This document shows positions 13,501 to 24,100 of a stretch of DNA of 64,000 nucleotides, piece after piece. The position numbers and the translations under genes are program-made. The stretch covers positions 248,878-312,877 of the forward strand of contig NW_019774480.1 of NCBI RefSeq assembly GCF_001039355.2, in the 5' to 3' direction. The stretch's first letter is position 1, and each line of letters starts with the position of its first letter. The stretch comes from Lingula anatina. Lineage: Eukaryota; Brachiopoda; Lingulata; Lingulida; Lingulidae. Under the pieces are notes generated by a model. It was not told where the DNA came from. It saw nothing but the letters and a program-made list of their open reading frames with translations, and made no database searches.

Positions 13501-16500
13501 AGCCTGTCACAGATACAAACCCCAACTTGTGAAAATTTTAGGTATATTATGCCTTGTTTGAAAATATCCAAAGTTCTAATTTACTGTGTCTAGACATCCT
13601 GCAACAAAGTCACTTAATTTTTCCTATTCAGAAAGAAAAATACAACACCCTCTAAAATAAAAATGCTGTATGTTGATGTTTCTTTCTGAAATGTACAGGA
13701 AGATGTGGTCTGAGTGACAGGCCATTCACTTAGAACTAAATCTATTCATTAAATATTTTGGAAAGTTCAGGGAAGGATCAAGCAGTGATTCTTGGTTTGG
13801 ATAATTTTTTTTTTNNNNNNNNNNNNNNNNNNNNNNNNNNNNNNNNNNNNNNNNNNNNNNNNNNNNNNNNNNNNNNNNNNNNNNNNNNNNNNNNNNNNNN
13901 NNNNNNNNNNNNNNNNNNNNNNNNNNNNNNNNNNNNNNNNNNNNNNNNNNNNNNNNNNNNNNNNNNNNNNNNNNNNNNNNNNNNNNNNNNNNNNNNNNNN
14001 NNNNNNNNNNNNNNNNNNNNNNNNNNNNNNNNNNNNNNNNNNNNNNNNNNNNNNNNNNNNNNNNNNNNNNNNNNNNNNNNNNNNNNNNNNNNNNNNNNNN
14101 NNNNNNNNNNNNNNNNNNNNNNNNNNNNNNNNNNNNNNNNNNNNNNNNNNNNNNNNNNNNNNNNNNNNNNNNNNNNNNNNNNNNNNNNNNNNNNNNNNNN
14201 GTGGGGGGGGGGGGGGGTTTGATCCAGGATAGGGTACCCGAGATAAACCAACTGTTACCACCACTGCCTCTTTTTCTCCCGCAATTGGTACTTTGAAACC
14301 CACATACATCTGATTACACCTTTGGAACTAACAATATATTTATGACTTTTTTAAAGATATTTCTTTTCTTTATTTTTTAGCCACAGACAATAGACTCACT
14401 GTTGCGAGGCTGCATCGGGGAATTCCTGAATACCATACATGATCCAGATTTGAATGTGCGTCGGGTGGCATTGGTGGCTTTCAACTCGGCAGCTCACAAC
14501 AAACCGTCTCTGATCCGAGACCTGCTGAACACCATTCTCCCCCATCTGTATGAAGAAACCAAAGTCAAGGTAACACATTAGTATTTATCTATTCTTTTAT
14601 TTATTTGTTTGTTTGCTTATTAATTTATCCATATAGATTATGATTTGCCTTTTCACATGGCCTTTTCAAAATTGAATTGTCTGTGTCATTTTATTGTCAG
14701 TGTTTTTTATCTTTTTTAAAGTAATGTAAAGTGCAGTGATATTTTATGGAAAGTTATGTGCCATGAGAGAATTCCGTATTATTATTATTATTATTATTAC
14801 ATTTAGTTTAATTATTATACCTTACCACATTCAAAGGTTATTTTTCCTCTTTAACAGAAAGAGTTGATCAGAGAAGTAGAAATGGGGCCCTTCAAACACA
14901 CAGTGGACGATGGGCTGGACATCAGAAAAGTAAGTGGACACTCATTCTGTTTTCCATACACCAGAGAGATTTTCAAGATCANTACTTCAGACACCAGAGA
15001 GATTTTCAAGATCACAGTGCTGCGCCATGAGAAAATGCAATAAACAATAAAACTTTTACAGTATTTAAACAAGTGTCGGGTCTTAAAATAAAAGAATCTG
15101 TGGTGGAATTGGTCTTTCTGTTACAAAAATACCCTATTTTTGGCCTGTAGACCTACTTGGCTGTGCCACAGGTAAACACTGTAAGGGGGCACAGGTTAAT
15201 TTGAAGTTGTAATGCCTTCACCCTGATTATCCTGAAAAATTCATTAAAATATATGAACTTAAAGCTTTTTTGAGAAATCTTATTCACTGTTCAGCACAAT
15301 ACAAAATAAACATAGATAGAAATGTAATTACCTTTCTTGGTGAATGTATAATCTAGACAGTTTTCAGGTGCATGAAGCTATATTGTCTGTTTGTTAATAA
15401 GTTCTCTTTGTCTTCTGTTCTGCACTGATACTTAATAATAATAATAATAATCTGATAATATAGTCTTAGAATTTCGAAATTTTTGTGTCCTTTTTACATG
15501 ATACCCCCTTTTTTGGTTTCTGTATTTTCGTGTTATCTGTAGTACATATTGAAAACATGGTGATGATTATGCAGTCAAACATCTAATATGGCATCAAAAT
15601 TGACAAAAAAAAAAAAAAAAAAAAAAAAAACTATTTTCTACCTTGTCATTATATCCTTCTGCATGTTTGTGCATTGGACAGCTTTGTTGCCTTTTTCAAT
15701 GACCTCCTCTATGTTCTAGGCAGCATTTGAGTGCATGTACACTCTCCTAGATGCCTGCATGGACAGACTGGACATCTTTGAGTTCCTGAACCATGTGGAG
15801 GATGGTCTGAAGGACCACTACGACATTAAGATGTTGACCTATCTGATGCTCATCCGCCTTTCTCACCTGTGTCCGAGTGCTGTGCTGCAAAGTAAGTCGT
15901 TTTTTTTTTCATATTTTATTCATTTATTTAATTGTTTTTTTTTGTTTATTTATTTATTTATTTATGTATTTTTTAATTCCAGAGGTACCTATTTAGGTTG
16001 ATTTAAAATTATTTTACCTATAATTGTTGTTTTTAATGTTTTACCTTTTGCATAGTTTTACCTTAATTTTAGAAAATTTTATTTGTCTTTGTGTAAGAGA
16101 ATGACAAAAAAGCCCAGCATTTATTTTGAGTGAATTGAGCGATACTGGCCTTCATAAATTTCCATCAATTCTCCAGGAATGGACCGGCTCCTGGAGCCGC
16201 TTAGGTCCACGTGCACCACCAAGGTGAAGGCCAATTCCGTGAAGCAGGAGTTTGAGAAGCAAGAAGAATTGAAACACTCTGCAATGAGAGCGGTTGCCGC
16301 ACTACTGGCAATTCCAGATGCAGGTATGTAGGGTGGGTGGAGCCACTGTCTTTTTACTGGCAATTCCAGATGCAGGTATGTAGGGTGGGTGGACCCACTG
16401 TCTTTTTACTGGCAATTCCAGATGCAGGTAGGTAGGGTGGGTGGACCCACTGTCTTTTTACTGGCAATTCCAGATGCAGGTAGGTAGGGTGGGTGGACCC

Positions 16501-17061
16501 ACTGTCTTTTTACTGGCAATTCCAGATGCAGGTAGGTAGGGTGGGTGGACCCACTGTCTTTTTACTGGCAGTTCCAAACGGAGGTATAAAGGGTGCGTGT
16601 GTGTGTGTGTGAGAGGGAGGATTTATTGTCATTGGCAATGGTAGATGGAGGTATGTAGGGGGAGCCACCTCACTGTTGCCTTGTTACTGGCAATGCCAGA
16701 TGCAGGTATAAAAAATTGGCAGCGGTCGGGGTTTGTAGTTTTTGCAAAGGAATGATGGTAAATGCTGCTTGTATGTTTATTGTTAAGACAATGACAAATC
16801 TATTGGAGATAAGGAAAAAGAAAAGGATGAAGACGTATTTTTTGTCCAATTTAAGTTCATATATCCATCCAGATAGTTTTTTTTTTTTTTAAGTTATAAT
16901 TTTTTTAAATTTGTAATGTTATACTTTTTGTATTTATTTCAGAGAAAAGCCCTCTGATGAACGAATTTCTCTCACAGATCAAATCCAGTCAGGAGCTTCA
17001 GGGTGTTTTTGAGTCCATACAGAATACGGCATCAGAAACTTCCCTCATGGATACCAGTTAA
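451..17061 (+). CDS. CAND1: CAND1, cullin-associated NEDD8-dissociated protein 1 (5' partial, 28 exons)
   Basis: CAND1 is a HEAT-repeat solenoid that wraps unneddylated cullin-RBX1 and exchanges F-box/substrate-receptor modules of SCF-type ubiquitin ligases; it acts in cytoplasm and nucleus. The conceptual protein follows the known CAND1 sequence almost collinearly from about residue 130 of the human protein to the C-terminus. Clear stretches are [66 protein letters not shown] and [20 protein letters not shown]. An acidic loop ([18 protein letters not shown]) is conserved. Introns have GT-AG ends and phases match across every junction except one exon with a one-base frameshift (1840-1967). 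The stop is TAA at 17059-17061, after MDTS as in vertebrates. CAND2 is the only alternative; the close match through both termini and the single-copy context favour CAND1. Confidence 0.96.
1608..1785. mobile_element. Degraded copy of the gcccgtagcc palindromic MITE
   Basis: After a run of 17 G (1612-1628), the sequence matches the interior and right end of the MITE at 7731-7897 (ggaaaaggtc, caaaatttgatcc, aaaggtccatt, ttttgaaattgctggcta). The left terminus is eroded into poly-G. It lies within a CAND1 intron. Confidence 0.6.
1840..1967 (+). other. CAND1: CAND1 exon with one-base frameshift near 1893
   Basis: Reading from the acceptor gives [17 protein letters not shown] and then runs to a stop. 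Reading from the donor side gives [20 protein letters not shown], which continues the CAND1 family sequence exactly. The two frames meet at a T4C2 run (about 1889-1894). The exon is 128 nt, whereas 127 nt would satisfy the phases of both neighbouring introns. All other exons are intact, so a consensus or homopolymer error, or a rare allele, is more likely than a pseudogene. Confidence 0.85.
4292..9113 (+). CDS. CAND1: CAND1 exons, central HEAT repeats
   Basis: Exons: 4292-4477, 4787-4898, 5226-5319, 5974-6091, 6409-6574, 6896-6995, 8012-8097, 8440-8554, 8953-9113. The first start was chosen at 4292 ([12 protein letters not shown]) because the preceding exon ends in phase 2 and needs one base; an apparent acceptor at 4128/4129 is out of phase. 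Recognisable peptides are [89 protein letters not shown] and VRSPLLQG. The 4787-4898, 5974-6091 and 9930-10025 exons are each followed by copies of their own 3' end and donor. Confidence 0.93.
4516..4575. repeat. (TC)n microsatellite
   Basis: About 60 bases of TC dinucleotide in a CAND1 intron just before exon 4787-4898. Confidence 0.95.
4868..5050 (+). repeat. 37-bp tandem repeat spanning a CAND1 exon end and its 5' splice site
   Basis: The last 31 bases of exon 4787-4898 plus its donor (caag|gtgagt) form a 37-bp unit. Units begin at 4868, 4905, 4942 and 4979, with a degenerate fifth near 5016. The first three keep gtgagt; the fourth has ggggagt. The unit length is not a multiple of three, so use of a later donor would shift the frame. 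Only the first donor matches the phase of the next exon. Confidence 0.92.
6072..6205 (+). repeat. Decayed 92-bp duplication of a CAND1 exon end and donor
   Basis: The end of exon 5974-6091 (gagagggccatttcatgcat, then gtaagttca) is repeated 92 bases downstream as gagagggtcatttcatgaat followed by ggaagttca. The copied donor has lost its GT. It is the same type of event as the intact donor repeats, but old. Confidence 0.75.
7470..7700. mobile_element. Foldback MITE in CAND1 intron (ggggagtctcac family)
   Basis: Inverted repeats ccctggggagtctcacta (near 7515) and tagtgagactccccaggg (near 7665) flank a ~110-bp centre. Outer sequences around gatccatct are also inverted. No coding capacity. A second copy lies at 12183-12393. 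It is probably a non-autonomous DNA transposon; its superfamily is unknown. Confidence 0.75.
7731..7897. mobile_element. Short palindromic MITE with aggcccgtagccag termini
   Basis: The termini aggcccgtagccag and ctggctacgggcct are perfect inverted complements. The G-rich arms (gggggttttggggg, aacccccctttt) are also inverted. It is 167 bp and non-coding. Copies occur at 58326-58483 and, degraded, at 1608-1785. Confidence 0.85.
8562..8822. mobile_element. TA-flanked MITE with tactgatagtcaatgaaaacg ends
   Basis: atactgatagtcaatgaaaa near 8573 is repeated inverted as ttttcattgattgtcagtat near 8785. Both ends run into TATA-rich sequence. It is intronic in CAND1, about 260 bp, and non-coding. A mariner-type MITE is plausible from the TA flanks but unproven. 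Confidence 0.6.
9930..17061 (+). CDS. CAND1: CAND1 exons, C-terminal HEAT repeats
   Basis: Exons: 9930-10025, 10415-10482, 10911-11005, 11946-12049, 12629-12696, 13172-13361, 14381-14569, 14858-14929, 15720-15891, 16177-16323, 16943-17061. They encode the most conserved part, including [74 protein letters not shown] and [20 protein letters not shown]. The protein ends SETSLMDTS. The intron between 13361 and 14381 contains the only large assembly gap. Exons ending at 12696 and 16323 are followed by tandem donor repeats. Confidence 0.95.
9995..10175 (+). repeat. Decayed 118-bp duplication of a CAND1 exon end and donor
   Basis: The tail of exon 9930-10025 (from gttgtcaatcag through gacataaag, then gtaggtggcactgc) recurs 118 bases later in the intron. 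The second copy reads gttgtaaatcag through gcataaag, then atagagggtgctgc. Similarity extends through tttacaagac on both sides. The copied donor is destroyed. Confidence 0.75.
11391..11900. mobile_element. GC-rich foldback MITE in CAND1 intron
   Basis: The left end ggggcccgcacacggtgagc continues through cgccacttgcgctgcgcc. The right end carries the complement, ggcgcagcgcaagtggcg through gctcaccgtgtgcgggg. Arms are ~50 bp and the element is ~510 bp. It is much richer in GC than the surrounding intron. The short open frames inside are mirror images of the palindrome, not genes. Confidence 0.85.
12183..12393. mobile_element. Second copy of ggggagtctcac foldback MITE
   Basis: The ends ctgcattcccacagattt and tctgtgggaatgcag are inverted, followed inward by gatcgatct on both sides and ggggagtctcactag. 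The interior (gtaagggggtaa) matches the copy at 7470-7700. Intronic, 211 bp. Confidence 0.75.
12681..12885 (+). repeat. 28-bp tandem repeat spanning a CAND1 exon end and its 5' splice site
   Basis: Exon 12629-12696 ends in attgttacaatatg followed by gtaagt. This exon tail plus donor recurs about seven times with a 28-bp period. Perfect gtaagt donors occur at 12697, 12725, 12753 and again near 12804; later copies are degenerate. Only the first donor preserves the reading phase. Confidence 0.9.
13815..14200. other. Assembly gap (386 N)
   Basis: A run of N between a T tract and a poly-G tract, inside the CAND1 intron 13362-14380. No exon is missing, because phases and protein sequence join across it (TISDQ to PQTID). 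Confidence 0.99.
16303..16720 (+). repeat. 52-bp tandem repeat spanning a CAND1 exon end and its 5' splice site
   Basis: Exon 16177-16323 ends in tactggcaattccagatgcag followed by gtatgtaggg. The 52-bp unit repeats with donors at about 16324, 16376, 16428, 16480 and 16532. Degenerate copies run to about 16720. Copies carry gtatgt or gtaggt, so several near-consensus 5' splice sites sit in a row. The unit is not a multiple of three. Confidence 0.92.
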
Positions 17062-17272
17062 ACCAGACTGTGGAAAAACTTTATATACTACCAGAAAACT
17101 AGGGCGTGTGACACAGGGTTTTGAACCAGTTTCACAAAGGAATTTTATATTGAATGTCAGGCACAACTTTGAGATCAAAACTTTAGCCTGCGACGATAAA
17201 TAGCCTAAAACGTTAGCCGTACCTTTCTTTTTATAAAACGAACCCATTATTTCATTTAAGTGGACTGCTACC

Positions 17273-17309
<37 letters not shown>

Positions 17310-17805
17310 GATCAAAGAAGTCTTAAAATTTGTCTAAAAGTCAAGACCGGAGATTGGTCTTAGTTTAAAGTATTAAATCTATCCCTGCTCTAGCAGAAAC
17401 AACTGAAATGGGCAATTTATAGTCAGAAAAACACGAATCACTTGGTCAAGAATGGCCTTGCTTTGTTTCATAAAATAAGATACCTCCTCTACTGAAATCT
17501 CCCTCGCAGACGCAATTGTAATGTTAAAGGAAAAACAAAAAATCATAGCTTTGTTAAAGGCCATCTTGTTTTATGGTCTTGGTGTATTTGAACGGTATAG
17601 TAACATTGAGAAAACCCCCTGTGGTGATTCGGGTAAAATGCGTGACAACCAGAGGGGAAGTTTATCCCAATAGAAACCAAGCCCATACTACCAACATTTG
17701 TTGTGCAACCGAAATGCTTGCAAAATGATTGTCTTTTGCTACCGCCACCAGTTTTAGCTATTAAAATGCAGAAAAATATTGAATAAAATTATATATTAAA
17801 CCTGT
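17062..17805 (+). other. CAND1: Probable CAND1 3' UTR with poly(A) signal
   Basis: About 740 bases follow the CAND1 stop without another recognisable gene. An AATAAA hexamer lies at about 17782-17787 in an A/T-rich context, which would place cleavage shortly after. A long T tract (17273-17308) lies inside. The 3' end is inferred from the signal only. Confidence 0.55.
17273..17308. repeat. Poly(T) tract in CAND1 3' UTR
   Basis: About 35 consecutive T in the presumed 3' UTR. Confidence 0.9.
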
Positions 17806-18157
17806 GACATTTTACTGGTTGCATTAGGTGAACTATAAGGTGAATTGGGTGTTTGATAGAGAAGTTGAGGGAAAACGGTTCTGTCGATTGTTAGACGCGT
17901 ATAAAACAGAAATCGAACAATTTTTTTTTGTATGCCCACACATCCTGCAGGGCGCATTATCTTTTGCAATCGGACTTTAAAAATGATAAAGCCTGTTAAA
18001 TAAATGCACCTGATGTCGACTTTTATGTTTCTGAAATGCATTACAATAGGTGAATAGAAGAAAAAAGCACATGTCTCGAGTAACAATCGATTTTGTACAA
18101 AAATGTCGGATTGGATACCTGATGCAGCACTGATGCAAGGAAGACGGTGTATGTGTG

Positions 18158-18188
<31 letters not shown>

Positions 18189-18354
18189 CACAGGCCCAGT
18201 CTTAATCTAGTCTATTTCCTAAGTGGCCCAGACCACATCCCAATTAGGACCTGGCCCAGACCACATCCTTATTGTGTATTTGCATTGTTACCATGACTGC
18301 ATTTTAGGGGGAAAAACACCCAGTATATTGAAAGTAAGATAAGAGTAAAGTAAG

Positions 18355-18406
<52 letters not shown>

Positions 18407-18667
18407 GCAGTGACATTTGGTCCGAATGAGAGGAAAAAATAACGTTCAGTATTCAGTAATGTGGAAATGTGTTGGGTGCCGCAGGCTGTAAAGACTGCCA
18501 CAGCCTTAGGGGTTTCCATTTTTATCATCATTTTCACAAGTCTCAACTTTCATTTTTCAATGTTTCATACATGATGTGGTATTAATTCAATCAGTGCAAG
18601 ATTGTCTGATAAAATTCACAAGGGAATCTAAAATGTATTAGTAACTTTAATGAATTATTTTACACCT

Positions 18668-18780
18668 AGCAGTGCTGTGAGTGAAGATGGTCATCGCCCG
18701 TTGCTGTGGGTGGAGGTGGTTATTGTTCATTGCTTTAGGAGATGATGGTCATCGTCCATGTCTGTTGGAGATGTTTGATC
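18668..18780. repeat. gaagatggtcatcgtccagtg minisatellite, locus 1
   Basis: Three to four degenerate ~30-bp units (gatggtcatcgcccgttgctgtgggtg and similar) followed by ctgtagtacgaagt. The same minisatellite and following sequence recur at 46855-47110 and 62955-63125, marking the starts of the large tandem segments. Confidence 0.75.
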
Positions 18781-18991
18781 AGTGCTGTAGTACGAAGTTA
18801 TCAAAGAATTTTTTTCATTCTATAAAATAAAAATAATATAAAACTGTGCATTGGAGCACACGAACAATACGTGGTGCTTCGATATGAAACTAGACAACTT
18901 TTGTGTTTTTAATCTCCAAATACTAAAAAAAAATCAAACTATTAAAGAGGCCGGGAACAAGATCTTATTATATAGTATATTTTATATTAAT

Positions 18992-19035
<44 letters not shown>

Positions 19036-19778
19036 GATTATATACATATAACACTATTAATACAATGGGAATCCCCTTGTAATGAAGGTAAAATAAATGT
19101 TATTCTAAGGAATTCCGATGGATTTACTTTTAAAACATAAAATCAATAGAACATTTCTAATATAAATTTTCAAAAAGACACCAGAGAGCAAATTAAATAA
19201 AATCAACCAGACGGTAAATACCGGCAGGCTTTGTTAATTTCACCAACTTGTTTATTTCACCTTTTCACCTTTCGCGCACGCGCAGTTGTTTGAAGCCTGT
19301 GCTGTGCATTGGTAGTTTTGATTTTTTACACACGTTGCCGCACTGAATCATTTTCCCCTAGGATAAAGGTTGCGTGCACGTGTTTGTATGTGTTTATTGG
19401 AACAGAATGCTCACAAAAAATCCTAACGTAACAGTTGATGGCTGAGGCTGATGGTCCAAGCCTATTGTAACTTTTTTGCAATTATGTCTTTTAAATTTTT
19501 GTATAAATATTTTAGAATGGGAATGTCGGGACGCCTTCTTTATTATTTGGGGGCATGTGTAACCGGCTGACAAGAAGTTACATATTTTCTGTCACTTGGA
19601 ACGTGAGCGGGAGATATAAAAAAATAACAGAAATTGAAAACCATTGTGCCGTTTCCAAAAAAGATATAGCACTTGCAGGTTTCCATGGATACAGTTTAAA
19701 GTGAAGTGACGTTCCCATATGCGCACTTACTGTCTGAATAATTAACTCCAGGACTACATCTCACGATGTCTCTTACCT

Positions 19779-19999
19779 CAAAGGAGGTTATGTTTTTGGT
19801 TCCGTTAGTTTGTCTGTCTGTCTGTCTGTTAGCAACATTACAGAAAAAGTTATGGACCGATTTTGATAAAATTTTCAGGAACTGTCAGAAGTGGGCCAAG
19901 GAACAGATGATTAGTTCTTGGTGGTGATCCGGATCATTAATCAATCAATAATCAATAATAATCAAAAATTGTCTGCACTCTCGGAGTGTTTTTCTAGTT
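19779..19999. repeat. Dispersed ccgccaag-type repeat, copy 1
   Basis: Contains aaaggaggttatgttttt, tgtctgtctgtctgtt, aaaaagttatggaccgattt, gaactgtcagaagtgggcca, ggtggtgatccggatcatta and ctcggagtgtttttctagtt. This is a dispersed repeat that also occurs at 23795-24089 and 59933-60355. Confidence 0.75.
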
Positions 20000-20754
20000 A
20001 TATAATTAAATCCTAAAGGACTGCCCAGTCACTTAGACTGCCATGTACACCTTTCAGAAGGAAATATCCTGATCAGGTACTTTTGTTTGAGGGGTTTTAT
20101 CATTTATGAATTGTGGATTGGGAAACATAATCGGTATCTTTGCAGGATATCTAGTAATAAATATATGACTTTGTCACATTTTTCAGATTTTGATTATTAA
20201 GTCTTTATAAGAACAGGTTTAAAATCTTATAAATGGCTTGGTTGATTTTTTTTAAAGAGCAAGTTCATCTTGGTACAGCCACTGTATTTTCACAATGAAT
20301 GGTTTTGTCCTGTGCAAGTAAAATACAACAAGACAACATGATGTTATAAAATTAATCACCCATAGCGCTCATTCATTCATATGAACCATATCCATTATAA
20401 AAAAAAAAACACTATAATGAGACCACATAATCCGTGCCGTACATAAATGGCAAACAAGTCACGTAATGTAAAATAATGAAGAAGTCCTTTGTGACAGACC
20501 CATGATGTTCCTTTGTCCCCAGTGAAACTGTAATGATGCCAAACATAATAACTTGACGTGTGTCACGCCTGACAGGTACTTCACAATTCATCTGCCAGCG
20601 CTGCAGACGGGAAAGGACTAAGGAGGGCATGCTTAATGGTTTGTGGAAAGTCACANCTAAATCGTTATAGAATGAAAATTTAGTGGTTAAACGGCATTGG
20701 GTGGACACTTTACTGCTTTGGCGGAGGTCTGCGCTCTCGGAGTGCTTTTCCAGT

Positions 20755-22785
20755 TTGTTACAGACATAAAACTCAAACTAATGTTGTGGTGGCTCAGCAC
20801 TGCATATTGATTTCATTCTACCTTTCTGTCAGGTCATGTTATCTTTCCATAATTTATCCATATTAGTTGTGCCACCTCTTTACGGTAAGAGGGTTACTCT
20901 AGATGTAATTTCTCCTCTTCGAGTGCGTTTTCCCGTCTCCATTCTTCCCACCGCTACTCTTTGTCGACTACAAGAAATAATTCCCACATCGACATCCCAG
21001 TAAGTAGTAACAATGGGTTTCCCCCAAGCTGTCTAACTGTGGGATCGGCCAGCGCTTCTGTTTTTATATCCGTTTTTCTGGTTAAATAAAAACTGCAAGA
21101 TTTATAAGAGCTAGAAGTATACTTTGCGCATATTTATGAAAATTGAGATGTGGGTGGATAAAAAGAATTGTAAAAAATAATAATAACAGAAAATGAAAAT
21201 CAATGTGCCGATTCCAATAAAGATAAGTAAAGTCGGTTTGGAATGTGTCCCCAGTTCTCATGTTCGTATATGCGCACTTACTATCTGAATAATTATCCCC
21301 AAGCACTGCATATCATGATGTATGCCACCTCCAATGGTAATGAGTTTTTGTTGAATATATATTTTTTATTGTTACAGACATAAATCTCAAACCAGTGCTG
21401 TGGTGGCTCGGCACCCCACTGCATATTAATTACATTGTACTTGTACTTCTGTCAGGTCATGTTATTTTTTTATGATTTATCCATGTTAATCCTGCCACCT
21501 CTTTACGGTTAGAGGGTTACTCTAGATTTAATTTCTCCTCTTCGAGTGTGTGATTCCGTCTCCATTCTTCCCACCGCTACTGTTTGTCGACTACAAGAAA
21601 TAACTCACACATCGACATTCCAATAGGTTAAAAAATCGAGTTTCCCAAAAGTTGTTGTAACTGTCGGCCACTAATTCAGTTTCTACATTCGTTTTTTCTG
21701 GCTAAATAAAAACCGGAAGGTTTCTCTGGATTTTTGGACTATTTCTAAATAAACATGTCTATAAGGGCTAAGTGCACATGGCGCATATTTATCAAAAATG
21801 AGACTTGAGTAGATCAGAATAGACGTAAAAAAAGAAATTGAAAATCAAATTGCCGATTCCAATAAAGATAAAACATTTGCAGGTTTCCATACACTTTGAA
21901 GTGAAGTGAGTTGATGGAATGTGTCTCCAGTTCTCATGTTCGCATATGCGCACTTACCGTATGAATAATTATTCCATAGCACTGCATATCATGATGTCTC
22001 CCTGCTTCAGTGGTGTGGTGTTTTTGTTTAACATATATTTTAGATTGTTGTGGCCTTAAAACTCAAATTAATGCTGAGATGACACGGCCCAGCACTGCAT
22101 TTTAATTTTCATTCTACCTTTCTGTCAGGTCATGTTTTTTTTTTTATGATTTATCCATGTTAATCATGCCACCTCATTACGGTTAGAGGGTTACTCTAGA
22201 TTTAATTTCTCCTCCTCGAGTGCGTGTTCCCGTCTCCATTCTTCCCACCGCTACTTTTTGTCGACTACAAGAAATAACTCAAACATCGACGTCCCAATAT
22301 GTAGTAAAATGGAGTTTCCCAGAGGTTGTTGTAACTCTGGGATCAACCACTACTTCAGCTTGATGAACGTGTTTATAGTACACGTGGAGCAAATTTATCA
22401 AAAATGAGTAGATCAGAATTAAGAGATGTAAAAAAAAAGAAAGAAAATGAAAATCAACGTGCCGATTCCAATAAAGATAAAACAATTGCAGATTTCCTTA
22501 CAGTTTAAAAGTGAAGTGACTTTCGAATGTGTCTCCAGTTTTCACGTTCGTAAATGTGCACTTCCTGTCTGAATAATTATCCCACGGTACTACATATCAT
22601 AATATCTCCCGCCTCAAATGGTGTGGTGCTTTTGTTTAATGTAATTTTTTTAATTGTTACAGACAATAAACTCAAACTAATGCTACGGTGGCCCAGCCTA
22701 GCACTCCACATTGATTTCATTCTATCTTTCTTTTAGGTCACGTATATGGTCCAACTTCCAAGCCAATGAACATTATTTGCTTACT
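20755..22785. repeat. Satellite array 1a, ~630-690 bp units
   Basis: About three units, each containing ttacagacataaaactcaaa, cacctctttacggt, agggttactctaga, tgtcgactacaagaaata, ttccaataaagataa and tatgcgcacttac in the same order. The anchor agggttactctaga spaces 626 then 678 bp. Short open frames here are not conserved between units, so I see no gene. Confidence 0.88.
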
Positions 22786-22786
22786 N

Positions 22787-22818
<32 letters not shown>

Positions 22819-23043
22819 GCAGTGACATTTGGTCCGAATGAGAGGAAAAAAAATAACGTTCAGTATTCAGTAAAATAAAAATAATATAAAACTGTGCATT
22901 GGAGCACACGAACAATACGTGGTGCTTCGATATGAAACTAGACAACTTTTGTGTTTTTAATCTCCAAATACTAAAAAAAAATCAATTAAACTATTAAAGA
23001 GGCCGGGAACAAGAACTTATTATATAGTATATTTTATATTAAT

Positions 23044-23081
<38 letters not shown>

Positions 23082-24100
23082 GATTATATACATATAACAC
23101 TATTAATACAATGGGAATCCCCTTGTAATGAAGGTAAAATAAATGTTATTCTAAGGAATTCCGATGGATTTACTTTTAAAACATAAAATCAATAGAACAT
23201 TTCTAATATAAATTTTCAAAAAGACACCAGAGAGCAAATTAAATAAAATCAACCAGACGGTAAATACCGGCAGGCTTTGTTAATTTCACCAACTTGTTTA
23301 TTTCACCTTTTCACCTTTCGCGCACGCGCAGTTGTTTGAAGCCTGTGCTGTGCATTAGTAGTTTTGATTTTTTTTTACACAAGTTGCCGCACTGAATCAC
23401 TTTCCCTTAAGATAAAGATTGCGTGTATGTGTTTGTATGTGTTTATTGGAACAGAATGCTCACAAAAAATCCTAACGTAACAGTTGATGGCTGAGGCTGA
23501 TGGTCCAAGCCTATTGTAACTTTTTTGCAATTATGTCTTTTAAATTTTTGTATAAATATTTTAGAATGGGAATGTCGGGACGCCTTCTTTATTATTTGGG
23601 GGCATGTGTAACCGGCTGACAAGAAGTTACATATTTTCTGTCTAACAGAAATTGAAAACCATTGTGCCGTTTCCAAAAAAGATAAAGCACTTGCAGGTTT
23701 CCATACAGTTTAAAGTGAAGTGACGTTCCCATATGCGCACTTACTGTCTGAATAATTAACTCCAGGACTACATCTCATGATGTCTCTTACCTCAAAGGAG
23801 GTTATGTTTTTGGTTCCGTTAGTTTGTCTGTCTGTCTGTTAGCAACATTACAGAAAAAGTTATGGACCGATTTTGATAAAATTTTCAGGAACTGTCAGAA
23901 GTGGGCCAAGTAACAGATGATTACTTTTTGGTGGTGATCCGGATCATTAATCTATCAATAATCAATAATAAAAAATAATTAAAAAAAACTAAATCATTAT
24001 AGAATGAAAATTTAGGGGTTAAACGGCATTGGGTGGAGACTTTACTGCTTTGGCGGAGGTCTGCGCTCTCGGAGTGCTTTTCTAGTTTAACATATATTTT
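22786..24100. repeat. Repeat block X, copy 2, interrupting the satellite array
   Basis: It starts in (TC)n next to an ambiguous N at about 22786 and repeats 18402-18460 plus 18822 onward at very high identity. The block splits satellite array 1 in two. The single N at its left edge suggests an assembly join, so the copy number should be treated with care. Confidence 0.8.
23795..24089. repeat. Dispersed ccgccaag-type repeat, copy 2
   Basis: Same order of blocks as copy 1, with the full right end ttggcggaggtctgcgctct, then cggagtgcttttctagtt. A detached right end recurs at 25355-25420. Confidence 0.75.

Larger units (their letters stand above)
18356..20720. repeat. Repeat block X, copy 1
   Basis: This block starts in a (TC)n tract (to 18402) followed by aaatgcagtgacatttggtc. 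From about 18822 it is near-identical to 22870-24090, including the ATA/AAT microsatellite (18994-19028) and the ccgccaag-type repeat. Copy 1 holds extra sequence (18460-18822 and 19990-20690). Its distal part (about 19640-19790) is a diverged member of the neighbouring satellite. No gene was found. Confidence 0.8.

Noticed and set aside
13758-14309. ORFs running through the N block
   Set aside because: They consist almost entirely of unknown residues from the assembly gap.
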